Origin: Lentzea guizhouensis
GTDB lineage: Bacteria > Actinomycetota > Actinomycetes > Mycobacteriales > Pseudonocardiaceae
Length of the DNA: 64,000 bases
NCBI RefSeq assembly: GCF_001701025.1
Contig: NZ_CP016793.1
Location: forward strand, 1,178,001-1,242,000
Reading direction: 5' to 3'
Made by a program: the position numbers and the translations under genes. How positions within the stretch are numbered: position 1 is the stretch's first letter; each line of letters begins with the position of its first letter. Below the pieces are notes generated by a model. The model saw nothing but the letters and a program-made list of their open reading frames with translations, was not told where the DNA came from and did no database searches. Of this stretch, positions 35,848-48,024 are shown piece by piece.

Positions 35848-37848
35848 GTGCCTGAAGTTCCCCCCACCCTGAGCCTGCTCGAGACCGCCGTCGCCGCCGT
35901 CGGTGGTGCCGAGCGCCCTGGTCAGGTGGAGATGGCCGAGGCCGTCGACCGCTCCATCCGCACCGGCGAGCACCTGGCCGTGCAGGCGGGCACCGGTACC
36001 GGCAAGTCGCTCGCGTACCTGGTGCCGAGCATCCGGCACGCGGTGGCGGAGAACGAGACGGTGGTCGTGTCGACGGCGACGATCGCGTTGCAGCGGCAGC
36101 TGGTCGACCGGGACCTGCCGCGGCTCGCCAACGCGTTGAAGAAGGAGCTGGGGCGGGAGCCCACGTTCGCCATCCTCAAGGGGCGGCGCAACTACCTGTG
36201 CATGCACCGGGTGCACAACGGCGCGCCCGAGGAGCCGGAGGACGCGCTGTTCGACCCGTTCGCGGTGTCGAAGCTCGGGCGTGAGGTGAAGCGGCTGCAC
36301 GAGTGGTCGTCGGACACCGAGACCGGCGACCGGGACGAGTTGGTCCCCGGTGTGAGCGAGCACGCGTGGAAGCAGGTCAGCGTCACCGCGCGGGAGTGCC
36401 TCGGGGTGTCGAAGTGCCCGATCGGGTCCGACTGCTTCGCTGAGAAGGCCCGCGCACAGGCCGGCAAGGCCGACGTGGTGGTCACGAACCACGCGATGCT
36501 CGCCATCGACGCCTTGGAGGGCTACCAGGTGCTGCCGGAGCACGACGTGGCGGTGATCGACGAGGCGCACGACCTGGTCGACCGCGTCACGTCGGTGGCG
36601 ACGGAGGAGCTCACGGGTGCGTCGATCTCGATCGCGGCGCGCCGGTGCGGGCGGCTGATCGACCAGGACGTCGCCGACCGGCTGGCCGAGGCCAGCGACG
36701 GGCTCGCGATGATCCTCGAGGACATGCCCGCGGGCCGGTTGGACGAGCTGCCGCGCGCGCTCGCCGGTGCGTTGGCGGCGACCAGGGACGCGGCGCACAT
36801 GTGCATGTCGTCGCTCGGGCCGGAGCGCAAGGAGGACGTCGAGGGCGCGACCGACCGCAAGCTCGCGATGTCGTTGCTCGAAGAGGTCCACGACTGCGCG
36901 GTCCGCATCCTCGACGCGTTCGGTGAGGAGCGCGACGTCGTGTGGGTGTCGGGCGACTTCAACCAGAAGACGCCGGCGCTGCGCGTGGCCCCGCTGGGTG
37001 TCGGCGGGCTGCTGCGGGAACGGCTCTTCGGCAAGCGCACCACCGTTCTCACGTCCGCGACGCTCACACTGGGCGGCGCGTTCGACGCGATGGCGCGGCA
37101 GTGGGGGCTGCCGCCGTCGGAGCAGGTGAAGAAGATCGAGGGCGCCGCCACCGACAAGGACATCGACGGTCCCAAGTGGAGCGGCCTCGACGTCGGCTCG
37201 CCGTTCGAGCACCGGACGAGCGGCATCCTCTACGTGGCACGGCACCTGCCGCAGCCGGGCCGCGACGGGCTGCCGAAGGAGTACCTGGACGAGATCGAGG
37301 AGCTGGTGAACGCCGCCGGCGGCCGTGCGCTCGGCCTGTTCTCCTCGACCCGCGCGGCCAAGGCGGCGACGGAGGCGTTGCGGGACAAGATCGAGTACCC
37401 GATCCTCTGCCAGGGCGACGACGCGACCGGCCTGCTGGTGAAGAAGTTCGCCGAGGACGAGCGCACCTGCCTGTTCGGCACGCTGTCGCTGTGGCAGGGC
37501 GTCGACGTGCCGGGTCCCAGCCTCCAGCTCGTGATCATGGACCGCATCCCGTTCCCGCGCCCGGACGACCCGCTGGCCTCCGCACGCCAGAAAGCCGTCA
37601 ACTCCCGCGGGGGCAACGGCTTCCTGACGGTCGCGGCGACCCACGCGGCCCTGCTGCTCGCCCAGGGCGCCGGTCGCCTGCTGCGGTCGATGTCGGACAA
37701 GGGCGTGGTCGCGATCCTCGACCCGCGCCTCGCCACCGCCCGCTACGGCGGCTTCCTCAGGGCCTCCCTGCCCCCGTTCTGGACCACCTACGACCCGACG
37801 GTGGTCAGGGCGGCTCTCAGTCGCCTGGACGCGGCCCAGACGCGCTGA
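35848..37848 (+). CDS. dinG: ATP-dependent DNA helicase, DinG family
   Basis: This 666-residue XPD/DinG-like superfamily 2 helicase has Walker A AGTGTGKSLAYL, the DEAH box VIDEAHDLVDR, four cysteines for an iron-sulfur cluster (one in NYLCMHRV and three in ECLGVSKCPIGSDC), motif V/VI blocks LFGTLSLWQGVDVPG and QGAGRLLRS. It is orthologous by position to Rv1329c. Its 3' end overlaps the convergent VOC gene by 32 bases. Confidence 0.95.
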   Translation: MPEVPPTLSLLETAVAAVGGAERPGQVEMAEAVDRSIRTGEHLAVQAGTGTGKSLAYLVPSIRHAVAENETVVVSTATIALQRQLVDRDLPRLANALKKELGREPTFAILKGRRNYLCMHRVHNGAPEEPEDALFDPFAVSKLGREVKRLHEWSSDTETGDRDELVPGVSEHAWKQVSVTARECLGVSKCPIGSDCFAEKARAQAGKADVVVTNHAMLAIDALEGYQVLPEHDVAVIDEAHDLVDRVTSVATEELTGASISIAARRCGRLIDQDVADRLAEASDGLAMILEDMPAGRLDELPRALAGALAATRDAAHMCMSSLGPERKEDVEGATDRKLAMSLLEEVHDCAVRILDAFGEERDVVWVSGDFNQKTPALRVAPLGVGGLLRERLFGKRTTVLTSATLTLGGAFDAMARQWGLPPSEQVKKIEGAATDKDIDGPKWSGLDVGSPFEHRTSGILYVARHLPQPGRDGLPKEYLDEIEELVNAAGGRALGLFSSTRAAKAATEALRDKIEYPILCQGDDATGLLVKKFAEDERTCLFGTLSLWQGVDVPGPSLQLVIMDRIPFPRPDDPLASARQKAVNSRGGNGFLTVAATHAALLLAQGAGRLLRSMSDKGVVAILDPRLATARYGGFLRASLPPFWTTYDPTVVRAALSRLDAAQTR

Positions 37849-38413
37849 TCCGTTCGACCAGCTCGTCGCGGTACTGCTCGGCCGCCGCCCGCGCCGGGTC
37901 GTCGGCGTCGGCCCGCTTCAGCGCGCCTTGCAGGATCTTCAACGCCTGGCGTTCGTCGCCGCGCGCGTCACCCTGCCGCGCGGCGTCCTCCATGGCCTTG
38001 GCCAGCTTGGTCCGCGCCTCGGGTTCCTTGCCCGGCGCGCTGATCCGGATCCAGTTGCCGCCGGGGTCGACGACGGTGAACCCGGTGTACCGGTCGTTGC
38101 GCAACCGCGGCCGGGTCATCCGCGGGATGCCGGAGACGAGCAGCTTCCCGTGCACCGCACGCATTGCCGCCGCGAACGCCTCGAACAACTCGTTGATGTC
38201 CGGCACGATGACCACGCACGTGCTGTACGACTGTTCCGGGTCGTAGCCGTCCATGCCGAAGAAGTGCAGGTTCATGTCTTCACGCCGCAACGCCACATAG
38301 GGGTTCGGCCGCGTCTGCCGGTACGTGACCTCGAAACCGAGCATCTCGTAGAACGGCTGGATCTCGTCGATGGAGGGACAGGGCAGGAGCGGAATGGTCT
38401 GTTCGTTCGCCAC
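37817..38413 (-). CDS. VOC-superfamily protein (glyoxalase/bleomycin-resistance fold), copy 1
   Basis: This 198-residue protein has a VOC domain (IPLLPCPSIDEIQPFYEMLGF, NLHFFGMDGYDP, VVDPGGNWIRIS) followed by a helical tail with TPR-like character (ARGDERQALKILQGALKRA). It is a clear paralogue of the protein at 39073, with the same extra tail. The start is GTG 38413. It is the last gene of a VOC-PadR-membrane-VOC run. The substrate or ligand is unknown. Confidence 0.9.
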   Translation of the reverse strand: MANEQTIPLLPCPSIDEIQPFYEMLGFEVTYRQTRPNPYVALRREDMNLHFFGMDGYDPEQSYSTCVVIVPDINELFEAFAAAMRAVHGKLLVSGIPRMTRPRLRNDRYTGFTVVDPGGNWIRISAPGKEPEARTKLAKAMEDAARQGDARGDERQALKILQGALKRADADDPARAAAEQYRDELVERISASGPRPGD

Positions 38414-38461
38414 CGCCCGAAGCTAAGCCCGAACCCGCCGAAACGACACGGAGCTATTTGC

Positions 38462-38761
38462 TCATGCGAACAGCATCGCCACGCCACCCAGCACCAACAA
38501 CGCCGACACCACCGCGATCGCCAACACACGTCCACGCGGCGTCTGCGCGTGCTTCAACGCCATCCCCAACGGACCAATCCCAGCCACAGCAACCCCTTTC
38601 GAAGGCATAGCGACAACAGCGACCAGAGCCCCGAACGCCACCCGAACCGGCGACATGCCAAGTTCGCGCGCACCGACGACATCCGCTTCCCACTGCTCGC
38701 GATAGCGCTCATCACCCACAACGCGCGCCGCGAACCGCACGACGAACAACGCGACTCTCAT
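38462..38761 (-). CDS. Small membrane protein coupled to PadR
   Basis: This 99-residue protein has RYREQWEADVVGARELGMSP, a motif common in permease-prefix-like and PadR-linked membrane proteins, then two hydrophobic helices (VAFGALVAVVAM; VLAIAVVSALLVLGGVAMLF). ATG 38761 overlaps the padR stop. PadR genes are often followed by such proteins, which may control the operon; function unknown. Confidence 0.8.
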   Translation of the reverse strand: MRVALFVVRFAARVVGDERYREQWEADVVGARELGMSPVRVAFGALVAVVAMPSKGVAVAGIGPLGMALKHAQTPRGRVLAIAVVSALLVLGGVAMLFA

Positions 38762-39063
38762 TGGGCCGTCCTCGGTACAAAACGCGGCTCCGGAGCACGC
38801 GCGGCGACAACGCGACGAGCCTCCACGGCACCGTCCGGCGTCAGCACGTACATCCGCCGCCGGGGGCCCTTGCGTTCCGCGTCGTCATCCCACGACGACG
38901 TGACCCACCCGGCCCGCTCCAGCCGGTCCAGCAGCGGGTAGACGCTGCCGGACGGCCGCCCGGTCAGCTTGATGATCTCCAGGCCCCAGCGGGGTTCGGA
39001 GGCGCCGAGCAGCACCTCCAGCACGTCCACCGTGGCCTTGCCGATGCGTTGCAGTGGCTCCAC
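38758..39063 (-). CDS. PadR-family transcriptional regulator
   Basis: This 101-residue winged-helix repressor has VLEVLLGASEPRWGLEIIKLTG and SGSVYPLLDRLERAGWV, typical of short PadR proteins. The GTG start at 39063 lies just after a CTAC-CTAT-GTAG palindrome (39073-39084), a possible operator. It is read after the VOC copy 2 gene and before the coupled membrane protein. Confidence 0.93.
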   Translation of the reverse strand: MEPLQRIGKATVDVLEVLLGASEPRWGLEIIKLTGRPSGSVYPLLDRLERAGWVTSSWDDDAERKGPRRRMYVLTPDGAVEARRVVAARAPEPRFVPRTAQ

Positions 39064-39072
39064 GGTCCAATA

Positions 39073-39645
39073 CTACCTATGTAGATTAAGCCGTTCAAGC
39101 AGCTCGTCCCGGAAGTCCAGCGCCAACGCCAGGTCGTCCTCCGACGCGTCCCGCTCCCGCGCCAGCGCGCCCTCCAGGATCCGCAACGCCTGCCGCTCCG
39201 CCCCGTGCGACCCCGCCAGCGTCACCGCGTTGTGCAACGCCCGCGCCAGCCGGTCCCCCGCCGACTCCCGCTCCCGCACCGCCGGGACCACCCTGATCCA
39301 GTTGCCACCCGGATCGACCAGCAGGAACCCGTCACGCCGCGGCCGGGTCATCCGCGGGATCCCGGACGACAGCACCATGCCGTAGACCGTCCGCATGCCG
39401 TGGGCGAACGCGTCGAACAACGCGCGCGTGTCCTCCACCTGCACCAGGCACGAGCTGTAGGACGCAGACGGGTCGTAGCCGCGGATGCCGAAGAAGTGGA
39501 GCTGGATCTCCTCGCGTTGCACCGAGAGGTATGGCGTCGGCCGGTACTGCCGGTGCGTGATCGTGAAGCCGAGCATCACGTAGAACTCGGCCACCTCGTC
39601 GATGGAGGCGCACGGCAGCAGCGGGATCGTCACCTCGTTGGCCAC
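39073..39645 (-). CDS. VOC-superfamily protein, copy 2
   Basis: This 190-residue paralogue of the protein at 37817 has IPLLPCASIDEVAEFYVMLGF, LHFFGIRGYDP, GIPRMTRPRRDGFLLVDPGG and the same tail (GAERQALRILEGALAR). I chose GTG 39645 by alignment with copy 1; longer frames lack similarity. Ten bases separate it from padR. The two copies bracket the PadR and membrane genes, suggesting duplication within the operon. Confidence 0.88.
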   Translation of the reverse strand: MANEVTIPLLPCASIDEVAEFYVMLGFTITHRQYRPTPYLSVQREEIQLHFFGIRGYDPSASYSSCLVQVEDTRALFDAFAHGMRTVYGMVLSSGIPRMTRPRRDGFLLVDPGGNWIRVVPAVRERESAGDRLARALHNAVTLAGSHGAERQALRILEGALARERDASEDDLALALDFRDELLERLNLHR

Positions 39646-39668
39646 GCAGGCCACGCTAGCGGCACAGT

Positions 39669-41051
39669 TCAGCCGTCGACCAGCAATCCACGTAACGGTC
39701 CTTGCAGTCTTCCGGCTCGCCGCGAGACGCCCGGCAGCGGCATCACGCGCGACGGGCGTTCCAGGGCAGACCGCCAGACGTGGTCCACGACGTCCGCGGT
39801 CGGGCCCGAGACGTCCGCGTCCAGGTGCTCCGCCCACAGCCGCAGCCGGGTCGAGCGGGCCACCTCGGCGTCGTCGGTCACGACGTTCACCTCGGTGTCG
39901 TTGAACAGCGAGTGCTCGTTCAGGTTCGCCGACCCGATGGACAACCACTCATCATCCACAATGGTCAGCTTCGCGTGCACGTAGACCGGCGCGTCCCCGT
40001 GTGCGACAAGCGTTGCGGCCACCAGCCGGCCACCGCTGGGGTCGGCGTCGAGCAGCCGGCCGAGCTGCCCGCGGGTGGTGTCGGCGCCGTTGCTCGGTTT
40101 CTGGGGAAGGACCAGCACCATCCGGAAATCGTCCGACGGCGGGTTGCGCAGCTTCTCCAGCAGCACCTCGGTGATCTCCGGCGACCACAGGAACTGGTTC
40201 TCGATGTACACCAACGACTTCGCGGCCCGCAGCGCCCGCAGGTACGAGTCGAGCAACGTGAAGTCGCCGTGCGGCGAGAAGTCGTAGGTGCGTTCGGGGA
40301 TCGTCCGCACCAGCTGCACCGACGACGAGCCCGCCTCGGGTGGCACCTCGGGCGCGGGCAGCGTCTCCCCCGCGATCTCCAGCCACCGCGCGGCGAAGTG
40401 GGCCGCCACCTCGGACACGACCGGGCCTTCCAGCCGCGCGATGTGGTCGTGCCAGCCGAGGTCGCGCGGCGGGTGCGCCGGGGAGTCGTGGCGGTCGCCC
40501 TCGACGGCGGTCATGTCGAGGCCGCCGACGAACGCGACGTCGTCGACGATCACGATCTTCTCGTGGTGGCAGTGCAGGGTCCGCTCGCGCGCGTCCAGCT
40601 CGCACCGGACCGCGCCGCACTCCAGGAACGCGTGCTTGGCGGCCTCCGCGCGTTTGCGGGTCGGCTCGAAGAACGGGACCGGCGGGCCCGCCCACAGCAG
40701 CACCCGCACCGGGACCCGTTCCGCGGCGGCCGACAGCAGCTCGCGGAGCTGGGGCGCGCCCGGTTCGCGGGTCAGCCGGAAGTCGGGTGAGGCGTGCCAG
40801 TTCGCGATGTGCACGTACTTCTGGGCGTTCTCGATCGCCTCGGCGATCGCGGGGAACGCCTCGGCGCCGTCGACCAGGATCTGGATCTTGTTGCCGTGCT
40901 GGACCGGACGACGTGGGGTGAACCACCCGGCACCGTCACCGTCCAGCACGTCGCCCCAGCCGAGGCGGCGCAGCCTGCGTGCGTGGTGCGAGCGCAGCAG
41001 ATTTTCCAGGCCGTCGCCCAGCCTCGCGTCCAGCACGTCTCTTAGGCCCAC
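39669..41051 (-). CDS. Phospholipase D-family protein (cardiolipin-synthase-like)
   Basis: This 460-residue soluble PLD-superfamily protein has two HKD motifs: HCHHEKIVIVDD (about residue 160) and VHAKLTIVDDEWLSIGSANLN (about 360). There are no N-terminal membrane helices, unlike typical cardiolipin synthases, so it may be a phospholipase or phosphatidyltransferase. The start is GTG 41051. It lies just upstream of the VOC/PadR operon on the same strand. Confidence 0.9.
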   Translation of the reverse strand: MGLRDVLDARLGDGLENLLRSHHARRLRRLGWGDVLDGDGAGWFTPRRPVQHGNKIQILVDGAEAFPAIAEAIENAQKYVHIANWHASPDFRLTREPGAPQLRELLSAAAERVPVRVLLWAGPPVPFFEPTRKRAEAAKHAFLECGAVRCELDARERTLHCHHEKIVIVDDVAFVGGLDMTAVEGDRHDSPAHPPRDLGWHDHIARLEGPVVSEVAAHFAARWLEIAGETLPAPEVPPEAGSSSVQLVRTIPERTYDFSPHGDFTLLDSYLRALRAAKSLVYIENQFLWSPEITEVLLEKLRNPPSDDFRMVLVLPQKPSNGADTTRGQLGRLLDADPSGGRLVAATLVAHGDAPVYVHAKLTIVDDEWLSIGSANLNEHSLFNDTEVNVVTDDAEVARSTRLRLWAEHLDADVSGPTADVVDHVWRSALERPSRVMPLPGVSRRAGRLQGPLRGLLVDG

Positions 41052-41094
41052 GAAACGTGGATTTACCCGAAAAACGCGGTTCTAACCAGAATTC

Positions 41095-44859
<3,765 letters not shown>

Positions 44860-44993
44860 GGTGCCTCCAGGCCTTGGTGGGACCAGTCGTTCGGGAAACT
44901 CCCCGGGATATTAGACGGAGCCGATCAGCTTCACTCGGGTGGGCCATGGCCGGTGGCCAGCGGCGTAGCGCAGGTCACACGTAAGGTGACCTC

Positions 44994-45521
44994 GTGCTTC
45001 GATTGCTCGCGTTTGCCGCCTTGGTCCTGTGTGCGCCCTTTCTGGCCTCCTGCGGTTCGCCCGCCACGCACAACTCGGCGGACGTCGCCTTCGCCCAGGG
45101 CATGGTCCCGCACCACGAGCAGGCGCTGGAGATGACCGAACTGGTCGCCTCGCGCACCGACAGCCCCCACGTGGTCGACCTGGCCACGCGCATCGCGAAG
45201 GCCCAGGAACCGGAGATCGACCAGCTGAACAGCCGGCTCCGCGAGTGGGGTGCTCCCAAGCAGGCCTCGGTGCACACCGCGGACGGGCACACCGGCGACC
45301 ACGGCATGGTCGAGCTGGGCAACCTCGCCGACCTGCGGGGAACCGACTTCGACCGGCAGTGGCTGTCGCTGATGATCCAGCACCACCGCGGCGCCGTGGA
45401 GATGGCCCGCGAGCACCTCGACGCCGGCACCGACCCCGCCACGCGCAAGCTGGCGCAGGACGTCATCACCGCGCAGGAGAAGGAGATCGCGGAAATGGAG
45501 TCGCTCCTGCCCCAGGGCTGA
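44994..45521 (+). CDS. DUF305-family lipoprotein
   Basis: This 175-residue protein has a lipobox FLASC (Cys at about residue 20), then two DUF305 repeats marked by FAQGMVPHHEQALEMTE and LMIQHHRGAVEMAREH. The paired HH motifs suggest metal (perhaps copper) binding on the outer membrane face. It is divergent from ctaD, whose maturation needs copper; a link is speculative. Confidence 0.92.
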   Translation: MLRLLAFAALVLCAPFLASCGSPATHNSADVAFAQGMVPHHEQALEMTELVASRTDSPHVVDLATRIAKAQEPEIDQLNSRLREWGAPKQASVHTADGHTGDHGMVELGNLADLRGTDFDRQWLSLMIQHHRGAVEMAREHLDAGTDPATRKLAQDVITAQEKEIAEMESLLPQG

Positions 45522-45536
45522 TGTGACCCTGCTCCC

Positions 45537-46328
45537 ATGAGCACCTCAGCCCTGCAGGCAGCCGTCTCCCTCGCGGCAGCTCATGGCGTCGTCTCGACGG
45601 ACCCGGTCGTGCTGAAGGACGGCAGCAACGTCATCGTCCACCTGCGCCCGGCACCGGTCGTGGCCCGCGTTGCCGCCCGCACGGCCTTGGTGCGGCCTGC
45701 TGTGGCCTCACACTTCGGTCGCGACCTGGCGATTTCCGCTTTTCTGGCGGCTCGTGGCGTTCCGGTGGTGACGCCTTCTGGTGAGCTGCCTGCCGGCCCG
45801 CACTCGTTCTCCGCCTTCGTCGTGTCTTTCAGCACGTTTGTGCCGCACGACCCCACGTATGAATTTTCCCGTGCAGACGTTTTGAAGCTTCTACCTGCTC
45901 TACACGCCGAGCTGCGCTCCTATGACGGCCCGTTGCCCGTTCGCGGCCCTATGGACGACGTCGACAACACGCTGGCCTACCTGTCAGAGCTCGGGGTGGG
46001 CGACTTGGAGCCGTTCCGTGAAAGTCGTACGGAGCTCATGGCGTCGTGGGACGCCCACTACCGCTCTGTGCAGCCTCTGCACGGCGACCCGCACTACGGC
46101 AACCTGCTCATGACCGCCCGCGGCCCCGTGTGGCTCGACTTCGAGGACACCTGGCTGGGCCCGGTCGCCTGGGACCTCGCCTGCCTGGCAGGCGCAGAAG
46201 GCGCGGAAGCCGCCCAGCGCACCGTGGAGACCTACGGCGGCGGGGCGGCTCCCGAGGACGTGGAGTTCCACGTCCGCACACGCATCTTCTTCGGCACGCT
46301 CTGGGGCGTGCTCATGGAGAACTCCTAG
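45537..46328 (+). CDS. Aminoglycoside phosphotransferase (APH)-family kinase
   Basis: This 263-residue protein-kinase-like-fold enzyme has the Brenner motif LHGDPHYGNLL and the metal-binding LDFEDTWLGPVAWDLACL. N-terminal nucleotide-binding loops are weak. It may phosphorylate a small molecule; drug resistance is unproven. It follows the DUF305 gene by 15 bases and overlaps the convergent surface-protein gene by four. Confidence 0.88.
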   Translation: MSTSALQAAVSLAAAHGVVSTDPVVLKDGSNVIVHLRPAPVVARVAARTALVRPAVASHFGRDLAISAFLAARGVPVVTPSGELPAGPHSFSAFVVSFSTFVPHDPTYEFSRADVLKLLPALHAELRSYDGPLPVRGPMDDVDNTLAYLSELGVGDLEPFRESRTELMASWDAHYRSVQPLHGDPHYGNLLMTARGPVWLDFEDTWLGPVAWDLACLAGAEGAEAAQRTVETYGGGAAPEDVEFHVRTRIFFGTLWGVLMENS

Positions 46329-47047
46329 GCGCGACGCCTGCGCAGCACGATCAGCACGGCAGCACCGCCGGCGAGCAGCGCGGCACCCAGCCCGACCAGC
46401 CACGCGGACCCGAACCCGGTCGACGCGAGGTCGTCCTCGTCGACGGGCACGGCAGCACTGGTGGTGGTGACCGTCGTGGAGGGCGCACTGGTGGCCGACG
46501 ACGACGCACTGGTCGTCGCGGGCGTCGTGCTGATGGTGATGGTGGTGGTGCTGGTCGACGTACCCGAAGTCGTCGTGGTGGTGGTCGTCGTGGCCGAGCT
46601 GCTGCTCGACTGGTCCTTCTCGACGCCGCACGCGTACCAGTGGCTGATGGCGGGCACCTGGCCGCCGTTGTTCTGCGGCGAGCGGAGGTCGTTCCACGGC
46701 AGTTCGCCCAGCTTGGGGGCGAGGTAGACGTTGTAGGCGTCCGAGCCCTTGACCACGACACCCGTGATCGTGGTGTTGGCCGGAATGCCGGTGATGTCGA
46801 GGTCCTGCTGGTCGACGCCACCCGTGAAGGTGAACTTGCCCGGCTCGATCGGCGTCCCGCTCAGCCCACCGACGGTGCAGGCGTCCTTGTGCTTGATGTC
46901 GACGTTGCCGTCATAGGCAACCGCGCGGTCGTCACCGGAAACCGGCGCCGGCTTGGCCGGCTTGGCGGTGGCGACGGTGGTGAGGGCGAACACGGCCGCC
47001 ACGGCGGAGGCGGCGAGACCGGCAGTTCTCAGGGGCGTCAGGCGCAT
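46325..47047 (-). CDS. LAxTG-anchored surface protein
   Basis: This 240-residue exported protein has a signal peptide (about residues 1-28), a globular domain (NVDIKHKDACTVGGLSG, ITGVVVKGSDAYNVYLAP) with two cysteines, a Thr/Ser-rich spacer of about 60 residues, and the sorting signal DDLASTGFG followed by a helix and RRRRA. LASTG fits the class E sortase motif LAxTG; no sortase gene is in the window. ATG 47047 is preceded by CGGAGTACACCCC. Confidence 0.88.
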   Translation of the reverse strand: MRLTPLRTAGLAASAVAAVFALTTVATAKPAKPAPVSGDDRAVAYDGNVDIKHKDACTVGGLSGTPIEPGKFTFTGGVDQQDLDITGIPANTTITGVVVKGSDAYNVYLAPKLGELPWNDLRSPQNNGGQVPAISHWYACGVEKDQSSSSSATTTTTTTTSGTSTSTTTITISTTPATTSASSSATSAPSTTVTTTSAAVPVDEDDLASTGFGSAWLVGLGAALLAGGAAVLIVLRRRRA

Positions 47048-47185
47048 CGGGGTGTACTCCGTTGGGATCGGCGGGATGCCGAGATCTAAGACCATCGACG
47101 TCCACCTAACGGCGCAGCAACCGTTTCCAGGTACGCCCTGTGGCCTAGTCGTTATACGCCCGTGAAGTCGTACGCCTGAACGACG

Positions 47186-47212
47186 AAGGGGCCGGCACTC
47201 GGCCGACCCCTT
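47186..47212 (-). terminator. Terminator hairpin after peptide gene A
   Basis: Read on the minus strand, AAGGGG and CCCCTT arms enclose CGGC/GCCG with a small bulge, 17 bases after the stop of the small gene at 47229. This supports the small gene being a real transcription unit. Confidence 0.65.
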
Positions 47213-47228
47213 CCTCGCTGATCACTGC

Positions 47229-47408
47229 TCAGTCGTTCTGCTCGCCCTGCGCGGGCCTCAGGAACACGGTGCCACCATTTGGCATGCGCCTGAACCAGTC
47301 GACCGGGGTAACAGGCTGTCCGATCACAGGACCCACGCCGGTGGGGAGGTGAGGGACAGGAGCGCCGGGGGTCTGAGGCCGGCGAAGAGGCTGGTTCGGG
47401 GTGGTCAT
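47229..47408 (-). CDS. Peptide gene A of the VDWF-PNGGTV family
   Basis: This 59-residue Pro-rich peptide starts at ATG 47408 with GAAGGAACG just upstream, and ends before a terminator. Residues 36-48 are VDWFRRMPNGGTV, followed by FLRPAQGEQND. The same C-terminal motif recurs in peptide genes B (47918) and C (52726), while the N-terminal parts differ, as in a leader/core arrangement. There is no signal peptide or membrane helix. I propose a modified-peptide precursor; the direct evidence is the shared motif and the gene signals. Confidence 0.7.
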   Translation of the reverse strand: MTTPNQPLRRPQTPGAPVPHLPTGVGPVIGQPVTPVDWFRRMPNGGTVFLRPAQGEQND

Positions 47409-47917
47409 CGTTCCTTCTCGAGAAGTGGAGCTCGAACCCAGGATTGATCTTCTATGGTGACGGGCGGAGACAGAGCCGTGGTGGATGTTCGCCCGGTCGG
47501 AACATAGCGATATGACTTCACCGCCCGTGCAACCGCGCGGGAACGATGCAGTCATGCCCGGCGAAGCGGGATGCGGCAGTCTACATCGGACCACAACCCC
47601 CGGCTCACCAGCAGCTTTACCCTTGCCATGACCGCGAAAGGGCGAGGCGGGACGAGCGAGTGGACGCCAGCCGGGAGCCGCGTCCAGCCGTGCAGGACCG
47701 CCATGCGGGCTTGGATCCCGAACGCATCACCCACATCACGACGAGCGCTCCGACCGTGGCCAGCCAGGCCAGCAGACCAGTGACCTTCTGTCACCTGCCG
47801 CGCCATCGTCACCCGATGGTGTTGCCGGCACGGCATTACCTGCTCCGATGATCTGGTCGACCAGGTCCCGCAGTCGGCGGTCGCCCGCTACCGCATGTCA
47901 TCCGAACGGACGCCGGG
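47409..47917. other. 509-base gap between peptide genes A and B
   Basis: No convincing intact gene is seen. On the minus strand at about 47723-47784 one frame encodes a membrane-helix-like segment (LLAWLATVGALVVMWVM) that is broken by a stop just upstream; an overlapping 94-codon frame (47552-47836) has no recognisable features. It may be a decayed small membrane gene plus the promoter of peptide gene A. Confidence 0.5.
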
Positions 47918-48013
47918 CTACCTCGACCTGCGGTACACCGTGCCGCCGTTCGGCATCCGCCAAAACCAGTCGACGGGCACGACCGACCGCCGCACCCCGG
48001 TCACCACCGGCAC
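47918..48013 (-). CDS. Peptide gene B of the VDWF-PNGGTV family, next to the HExxH gene
   Basis: This short gene of about 31 codons starts at GTG 48013, 11 bases after the stop of the HExxH protein gene and in the same direction. Residues 14-26 read VDWFWRMPNGGTV, then YRRSR. The start has only a weak GGACCAGG before it; no other ATG, GTG or TTG lies nearby in frame, so translation is probably coupled to the upstream gene. Its N-terminal leader is much shorter than in A and C. It is a candidate substrate of the HExxH protein. Confidence 0.6.
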   Translation of the reverse strand: MPVVTGVRRSVVPVDWFWRMPNGGTVYRRSR

Positions 48014-48024
48014 ACCTGGTCCGA

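Noticed and set aside
35275..37644. A 789-codon open frame on the minus strand
   Set aside because: It is antisense to dinG and the TIGR04222 gene, with low-complexity composition and no motifs.
45537..46328. Calling the APH-family protein an aminoglycoside resistance gene
   Set aside because: The kinase motifs show only the fold; many actinobacterial members act on other small molecules.
47552..47836. A 94-codon ORF on the minus strand between peptides A and B
   Set aside because: It has several possible starts without ribosome binding sites and no recognisable domain; kept only as part of the gap description.
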